Positions 15,485-18,852 of a DNA stretch of 18,852 nt are shown here, in pieces. Numbering within the stretch: position 1 is the first letter of the stretch; every line of letters starts with the position of its first letter. The DNA comes from CAIVPM01 sp049242865 (lineage in GTDB: Bacteria; Bacteroidota; Bacteroidia; Chitinophagales; Chitinophagaceae), in NCBI GenBank assembly GCA_049242865.1, contig JBMLOR010000243.1, positions 1 through 18,852 on the forward strand, written 5' to 3'. The notes beneath the pieces were generated by a model. That model did no database searches. It saw nothing but the letters and a program-made list of their open reading frames with translations, and was not told the origin of the DNA. Made by a program: the position numbers and the translations under genes.

Positions 15485-16153
15485 GTGAAATATTTTTTTA
15501 GCCTTTGGGTAATAGTTGTTGTAAGTTGTAATATGGATGAAAACAACAAAAAAAATAATGCATTATTGCCCATAAATGCAACACCCACCATTAGCGTACA
15601 AACTAAACAAGTGTTAAGAGATTCCATTTTTACCTCCTATCTCCAAAAATACAAACAAGAAATGCAATTTTACTATGATGCTCATCGTGTTAATATTGAC
15701 TCAAATGATGGGGCTATTAAATTAGAATACTACGACACTACTGACAACTTTCCTTCATTTGCACCAACAACTATAATTCCTGCATGTAAAAATTTTATTG
15801 AAGGTGATTTGAACAACGATGGTTTAAACGATTTAATTATTAGTGTTTTTTATAATTATGAATCCCTGCCTAAGCTACGAAACTATTTGTATATCACTCA
15901 AAACAATCACCTAACATTTTACAAAACTTTCACTATAGATGAACTAGCGTTTTGTAGTAATGTTAAAAAAAACAAAAGAAGATTCTATCCAAAAAAAATC
16001 GTAAATGGCAGATTAATTGGGCAAACAGAATGTGTTCAAGACGATGAAACAGGATGCTGTGCTACTGTAAAATATGTTACATATTTTACTTTTGATAAAT
16101 GGTTTAAGTTCGAAAAAAATGAGTCAATTGATTCAGCAAGTGTTAGGTATTAA
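15485..16153 (+). CDS. Tandem lipoprotein paralog C with DxNxDG loop
   Basis: This third copy is again 222 residues, starting with GTG at 15485. That start aligns with MKYFF in the others, and no ATG is available. The lipobox is VVVSC. It has GDLNNDGLNDLIISVFYN, with the loop Asp at residue 108 as in A and B, and FCS, QTEC and TGCC. It is the most diverged copy: GDPGCCPS becomes DDETGCCAT, the CYIT cysteine is lost (YLYIT), and a basic KKNKRR insertion-like segment replaces the DTSGR turn. The 72-nt AT-rich gap before it could hold a separate promoter, but no clean -7 box is visible. Function unknown. Confidence 0.78.
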   Translation: MKYFFSLWVIVVVSCNMDENNKKNNALLPINATPTISVQTKQVLRDSIFTSYLQKYKQEMQFYYDAHRVNIDSNDGAIKLEYYDTTDNFPSFAPTTIIPACKNFIEGDLNNDGLNDLIISVFYNYESLPKLRNYLYITQNNHLTFYKTFTIDELAFCSNVKKNKRRFYPKKIVNGRLIGQTECVQDDETGCCATVKYVTYFTFDKWFKFEKNESIDSASVRY

Positions 16154-16454
16154 ATATTGCGAGGAGAAGCTAGCCTAACATCTTGTTTTTCTTTACCAGA
16201 AAATTATTCATTGACACTGTTAATCGAACAGTCCCCCAAAAAGTGTTTTAATACATTCCCAACAAACGGAAAGCACCAAAGCAAATGATTTACTTGCCTA
16301 CAAGTTCGTGTATCGTATCAAAACAAATAATGGTAATAGAAAACATTCATCACTTCCTTCAAAAATCAATTCCTTATCCTACTCAAGTAAGGGAAACAAA
16401 AAACCACTACTAATTCAAGTAATGGTTTTATAATTTTAATTCGTACATTATGGT
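16154..16454. other. 301-bp intergenic region with no supportable gene
   Basis: This lies between convergent genes. Near its right end is the terminator of the alcohol dehydrogenase gene (16400-16429). A stop-free stretch runs to a TAA around 16433 but has no start codon and no recognisable motif, so it is not called. No tRNA, no long repeat and no clear promoter was found. Confidence 0.6.
16400..16429 (-). terminator. Rho-independent terminator of the alcohol dehydrogenase gene
   Basis: On the minus strand, AAAACCATTAC and GTAGTGGTTTT pair over 11 positions with one mismatch around an 8-nt loop, and further Ts follow. It lies about 25 nt after the stop codon of the dehydrogenase gene. Confidence 0.65.
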
Positions 16455-17498
16455 TTATAAAGTGGCCATATCAATTACAAAGCGATAACGCACATCACCT
16501 TTTACCATTCTGGTATAGGCTTCATTTATTTCTTTAATGTTTATCACTTCTACTTCAGATACTATGTTATGTTCAGCACAATAGTCAAGCATTTCTTGTG
16601 TTTCTGGCAATCCTCCTATTAAAGAACCTACTAAACTTCTTCGCTGACCTATTAAACTAAAGGCATGAACAGCAGTTGGTTCAGGTGGAGCACCTACACA
16701 AATCATCACCCCATTAGTTTTTAGCAAACCTAAATAGGTATTATAATCGTGTTGTGCCGAAACGGTATCGATAATAAAGTCAAACTTTAAAGCTGTTGCA
16801 GCCATTTGGTCTTTATCTGTGGTTAACACAAAATGTTGTGCCCCTAGTTTTTTAGCATCTGCTTCTTTTGAAGGGCTAGTACTTAACATTGTTACTTCTG
16901 CCCCCATAGATACAGCAAGTTTAACTGCCATGTGTCCTAAACCTCCCAAACCTAAAACACCAACTTTATGCCCCTGCCCCACTTTCCAATGGCGAAGTGG
17001 CGAATAAGTAGTAATGCCTGCACACAATAGTGGAGCTACATTTTGCAAAGGCAAATTATCTGCAACCTTCAATACAAATTCTTCTCTTACTACAATTTCT
17101 TTACTGTAGCCACCCATGGTGTACACTGTGCCATCATTAGTGAGGCTGTTATACGTAAAAGTTCCACCATTTAAGCAATATTGCTCTAAGCCTTCTGTAC
17201 AATTGCTGCAAGTTCGACAGCTATCTACTAAGCAACCCACGCCAACAGTATCGCCTACTGCAAACTTGGTAACTTTACTGCCTACAGCTTTTACTTTTCC
17301 TACAATTTCATGGCCAGGAACACAAGGATAATAAGCAGGACCCCATTCGCTACGAGCAGTATGTAAATCACTATGGCAAATACCACAATACAAAATATCT
17401 ATTTGAATATCGTTATCGTTAGGCTCTCTTCTATTTATCGTTTGAGGAGCTAAGGGTGCAGTAGCATCGGCCGCTGCATATGCTTGTACAGTATACAT
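16455..17498 (-). CDS. Zinc-dependent alcohol dehydrogenase / aldehyde reductase, YahK-like
   Basis: This 347-residue medium-chain dehydrogenase would interconvert alcohols and aldehydes. The catalytic zinc ligands are C41 (YCGICHSDLH), H63 (PGHEIVG, with E64) and C158 (LLCAG). The structural zinc ligands are C94, C97, C100 and C108. The Rossmann motif GLGGLG is at 182-187. The next strand ends in STSPSKE rather than in an acidic residue, which in YahK and plant cinnamyl-alcohol dehydrogenases goes with NADPH preference. Similarity to E. coli YahK is evident throughout (VPGHEIVG, LLCAGITTYSPLRHW, PETQEMLDYCAEH, GDVRYRFVID). The likely role is broad aldehyde detoxification by reduction. It is monocistronic; the upstream spacer is long. 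Confidence 0.95.
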   Translation of the reverse strand: MYTVQAYAAADATAPLAPQTINRREPNDNDIQIDILYCGICHSDLHTARSEWGPAYYPCVPGHEIVGKVKAVGSKVTKFAVGDTVGVGCLVDSCRTCSNCTEGLEQYCLNGGTFTYNSLTNDGTVYTMGGYSKEIVVREEFVLKVADNLPLQNVAPLLCAGITTYSPLRHWKVGQGHKVGVLGLGGLGHMAVKLAVSMGAEVTMLSTSPSKEADAKKLGAQHFVLTTDKDQMAATALKFDFIIDTVSAQHDYNTYLGLLKTNGVMICVGAPPEPTAVHAFSLIGQRRSLVGSLIGGLPETQEMLDYCAEHNIVSEVEVINIKEINEAYTRMVKGDVRYRFVIDMATL

Positions 17499-17608
17499 TT
17501 TAATTAATTTTATTTTAAAAATATTGTTGGCAAGGTAATACTTTGGTAGGATACATGGGTATAATTATTTTGATGGAAGGAAAGGAATTTATAATGAACC
17601 ACTTCTAG

Positions 17609-17634
17609 CAACTCTAAGGGAGGGGTTAGAAGTG
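17609..17634 (+). repeat. 26-bp intergenic repeat element, copy 1
   Basis: The pattern is CAACTC, five variable bases, GAGGGGTTAG, two variable bases, GTG. The same pattern occurs on the opposite strand at 18593-18618. The 3' end of this copy pairs with CACTTCTA at 17600-17607 to form a hairpin. Elements with a GAGGGGTTAG core are, as I recall, frequent between genes in Bacteroidota genomes; their role is not established. Confidence 0.6.
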
Positions 17635-17708
17635 TAAATTGTGCCTAACAGAAACTATTTCTTAGAAGAACTTATTACTATATATATTTTTTTTAAGTGG
17701 GCTTTACA

Positions 17709-17741
17709 TGGGAGTTAGGTGGGAGTAAGGTGGGAGTTGCT
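17709..17741 (+). repeat. Three-unit 11-bp tandem repeat
   Basis: The units TGGGAGTTAGG, TGGGAGTAAGG and TGGGAGTTGCT follow directly on each other. The second differs from the first by one base; the third has a diverged end. A further partial copy (ATGGAGTTT) follows. The repeat lies in the spacer between the two minus-strand genes and is not coding as far as I can see. Confidence 0.65.
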
Positions 17742-17840
17742 ATGGAGTTTATTGAAGCAATTTCTTTTGATGTAGATATTGCTGCAATATAATAGAACTA
17801 TTGAGGATGTAAAACCTAATAGAGCTGGCTGGGATGCAGA

Positions 17841-18488
17841 TCACCCTCTTTTCCAAAATTGAAGAACTGAAAACCTAAACGATAAACTTAGGTTACTATA
17901 ATCTAATCCTTCGTAACTTACAGACTGAAAGTTAAGTACCCCACTAAAATTGATATTATTTGCTTTTTTCTTTGAACTAAAAAAACGATAACCTAATTCT
18001 GCTTCAAAGCCAACATTGCCAATTGAACTTTTGTTTCCATTTTGCATTACAGAACCCATATTTATAAAAGCCCCTGCAAAACCTTTTTTCATTACAGGTA
18101 CAACATAACCTAATCTTGCATAAACTAGAATATCTGCTTCAGTTTGTGTATTTAAATTAATTGGATTTTGAGTTGAACGAAAAAAATAATTGGCTCCGCC
18201 ACCTAACTCAATTCCACCAATTTTTGATACGTAAATTAGGTTTAAAGTACTTCGCCCTGTTAAACTAATTGTAGATTGTGTAGCCTTACCAACACCAAAT
18301 GTACCACCTGCAATAAGTCCATTATAATGTTGGGTAGTATCTTTGGAATTTTTAATTTTTCTTCCTTCTATACCTAGCATTGTTGTTGTAGTACAGTTAC
18401 AGTTGTTGTCAACTATTTGTGCATCCACAACATTGAAAAATAGGCTTATTGAAAGCAATAAAACAAATAGAGATAATTTAGTTTTCAA
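17841..18488 (-). CDS. Predicted secreted/outer-membrane beta-barrel protein
   Basis: This 215-residue protein has a clear signal peptide ending FNVVDA, then a Cys-containing N-terminal segment (NNCNC). A Gly-rich beta-strand region follows, with YNGLIAGGTFGVGKA, GGIELGGGANYFF and LGYRFF. Alternating hydrophobic strands and the near-terminal SLSFRFSVLQFW suggest an outer-membrane barrel, but no named family is recognised. The start is TTG at 18488: an in-frame stop lies just upstream and no ATG gives a full signal peptide. A well-spaced -33/-7 promoter sits 16 nt before this TTG, supporting it. The gene is flanked by the two copies of the 26-bp repeat. Confidence 0.75.
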   Translation of the reverse strand: MKTKLSLFVLLLSISLFFNVVDAQIVDNNCNCTTTTMLGIEGRKIKNSKDTTQHYNGLIAGGTFGVGKATQSTISLTGRSTLNLIYVSKIGGIELGGGANYFFRSTQNPINLNTQTEADILVYARLGYVVPVMKKGFAGAFINMGSVMQNGNKSSIGNVGFEAELGYRFFSSKKKANNINFSGVLNFQSVSYEGLDYSNLSLSFRFSVLQFWKRG

Positions 18489-18504
18489 TGTTATAAATTT
18501 ATTA

Positions 18505-18535
18505 CAATAATAATTGTTTTATATAAAAATACAAA
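18505..18535 (-). promoter_or_regulatory. Predicted -33/-7 promoter of the outer-membrane protein gene
   Basis: On the minus strand TTTG (18532-18535) is followed by exactly 19 nt and then TATTATTG (18505-18512), which matches the Bacteroidota -7 consensus TAnnTTTG at all but one fixed position. The start codon (TTG, 18488) is 16 nt further on. This is the best-spaced -33/-7 pair seen in the window. Confidence 0.5.
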
Positions 18536-18592
18536 TGCTTAATGCTTAATGTTTGATTTTGCAGTGATTTTGATAATGACAAAGTATTAAAC

Positions 18593-18618
18593 CACCCCTA
18601 ACCCCTCCAAGGGAGTTG
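18593..18618 (-). repeat. 26-bp intergenic repeat element, copy 2 (inverted relative to copy 1)
   Basis: Read on the minus strand it has the same layout as copy 1 at 17609-17634: CAACTC, five variable bases, GAGGGGTTAG, two variable bases, GTG. The two copies flank the outer-membrane protein gene in opposite orientation, about 1 kb apart. Confidence 0.6.
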
Positions 18619-18629
18619 AAAAAGTACTA

Positions 18630-18648
18630 TCGAGGCTAAAAGCCTCGA
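18630..18648. repeat. Perfect hairpin next to the intergenic repeat (possible terminator)
   Basis: TCGAGGCT (18630-18637) and AGCCTCGA (18641-18648) are perfect 8-bp arms around AAA. Directly after it AGCTAGG occurs twice (18651-18657 and 18659-18665). It lies between the stop of the right-edge gene (18674) and the repeat element. Without a T-run on the minus strand, a terminator role for the right-edge gene is only possible. Confidence 0.5.
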
Positions 18649-18673
18649 AGAGCTAGGAAGCTAGGCTAAAACT

Positions 18674-18852
18674 TTAATATGGAAAATTTCTTCCCATGGC
18701 AGCTGTTATATAATCTACAGTAACTTTCATATTTTCTTGCCAATCAGTTTCGCTTTGATAGCGAGAATTCCATAATGTTTTGCCATTGTAAATTAAAGTT
18801 GCATAGGTATTAATATCTGCTGTACGTTTTTGATTAGATGCTGAACCAAGCA
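18674..18852 (-). CDS. C-terminal part of an unidentified protein, cut by the window edge
   Basis: An open frame enters from the right edge and ends at TAA (18674-18676), giving 59 complete codons. The readable end includes LGSASNQKRTADINTYATLI, then NGKTLWNSRYQSETDWQENM and a last helix-like segment ending AAMGRNFPY. The strand-turn-strand followed by a helix suggests the end of a small folded domain, possibly of a secreted or lipoprotein-type protein. I do not recognise the family, and nothing about its start can be seen. Codon use and absence of stops support a real gene. Confidence 0.6.
   Translation of the reverse strand, partial: LGSASNQKRTADINTYATLIYNGKTLWNSRYQSETDWQENMKVTVDYITAAMGRNFPY

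Larger units (their letters stand above)
17499..17840. other. 342-bp intergenic region with repeat elements, no gene
   Basis: No open frame with homology or good length is present. The region holds the 26-bp repeat at 17609-17634 within a hairpin (CACTTCTA at 17600-17607 with TAGAAGTG at 17627-17634), and a three-unit 11-bp tandem repeat at 17709-17741. A tiny 16-codon frame near 17750 has no support. The local G content is higher than in the surrounding spacers. Confidence 0.6.

Noticed and set aside
16210..16433. Stop-free stretch in the spacer after the lipoprotein triplet, with a segment YKFVYRIKTNNGN that resembles a fibronectin-type strand
   Set aside because: It has no start codon, is short, and the resemblance is too weak to call a pseudogene.
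17609..18618. The inverted repeat pair as the ends of an insertion sequence
   Set aside because: The gene between them is an outer-membrane-type protein with no transposase motif, and the element is short; kept only as a repeat finding.
1..18852. CRISPR array, phage genes, toxin-antitoxin or restriction systems
   Set aside because: No regularly spaced repeats, integrase, transposase, nuclease or toxin-type motif was found in any reading frame examined.

Overview
The window comes from a low-GC member of the Bacteroidota, most likely a Chitinophagaceae-like or related environmental lineage. Three things point there: an M1 metallopeptidase ending in a type IX secretion (T9SS) sorting domain, Bacteroidota-type -7 promoter boxes (TAnnTTTG) with no obvious Shine-Dalgarno sequences, and many small signal-peptide or lipoprotein genes of types common in that phylum. 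The content is mostly chromosomal housekeeping mixed with envelope proteins. I see no phage, insertion sequence, CRISPR array or defence system.

Left part (1-4.4 kb, minus strand). Two tandem paralogous beta-barrel-like outer-membrane proteins are followed, in order of transcription from the right, by a tight operon: a PaiB-like FMN-binding protein, aspartate kinase, a secreted thioredoxin-fold protein (CGWC) and a conserved single-pass membrane protein. The operon promoter lies in a short divergent spacer shared with a BCP-type peroxiredoxin. A 27-bp near-perfect palindrome in that spacer overlaps the operon's predicted promoter.

Middle (4.4-12.5 kb). This part holds the peroxiredoxin, a family 2 glycosyltransferase, a small membrane protein, a MacB/FtsX-type permease without an adjacent ATPase, a DEAD-box RNA helicase with an Arg/Asp/Asn-rich linker and a DbpA-type RNA-binding domain, and the T9SS-exported M1 peptidase. 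A two-way terminator then separates the peptidase from a minus-strand tRNA-Asn(GUU), which is followed by a MerC-like membrane protein.

Right part (12.7-18.85 kb). A secreted fasciclin-domain protein is followed by one single lipoprotein and then a tandem triplet of paralogous lipoproteins. Each triplet member has a DxNxDGxxD loop and a Cys-rich C-terminal half, and two of them share a 62-bp identical block that suggests gene conversion or recent duplication. Next come a YahK-like zinc alcohol dehydrogenase, a predicted outer-membrane protein with a TTG start and a good -33/-7 promoter, and the C-terminal end of an unidentified gene running off the right edge. A 26-bp intergenic repeat occurs in opposite orientations on the two sides of the outer-membrane protein gene.

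The features most worth a second look are the lipoprotein triplet, the palindrome in the divergent promoter, a recurring arrangement in which the -7 box lies only 3-4 nt before the ATG (predicting leaderless mRNAs), and the intergenic repeat element. None of these amounts to a clearly new system on sequence alone.
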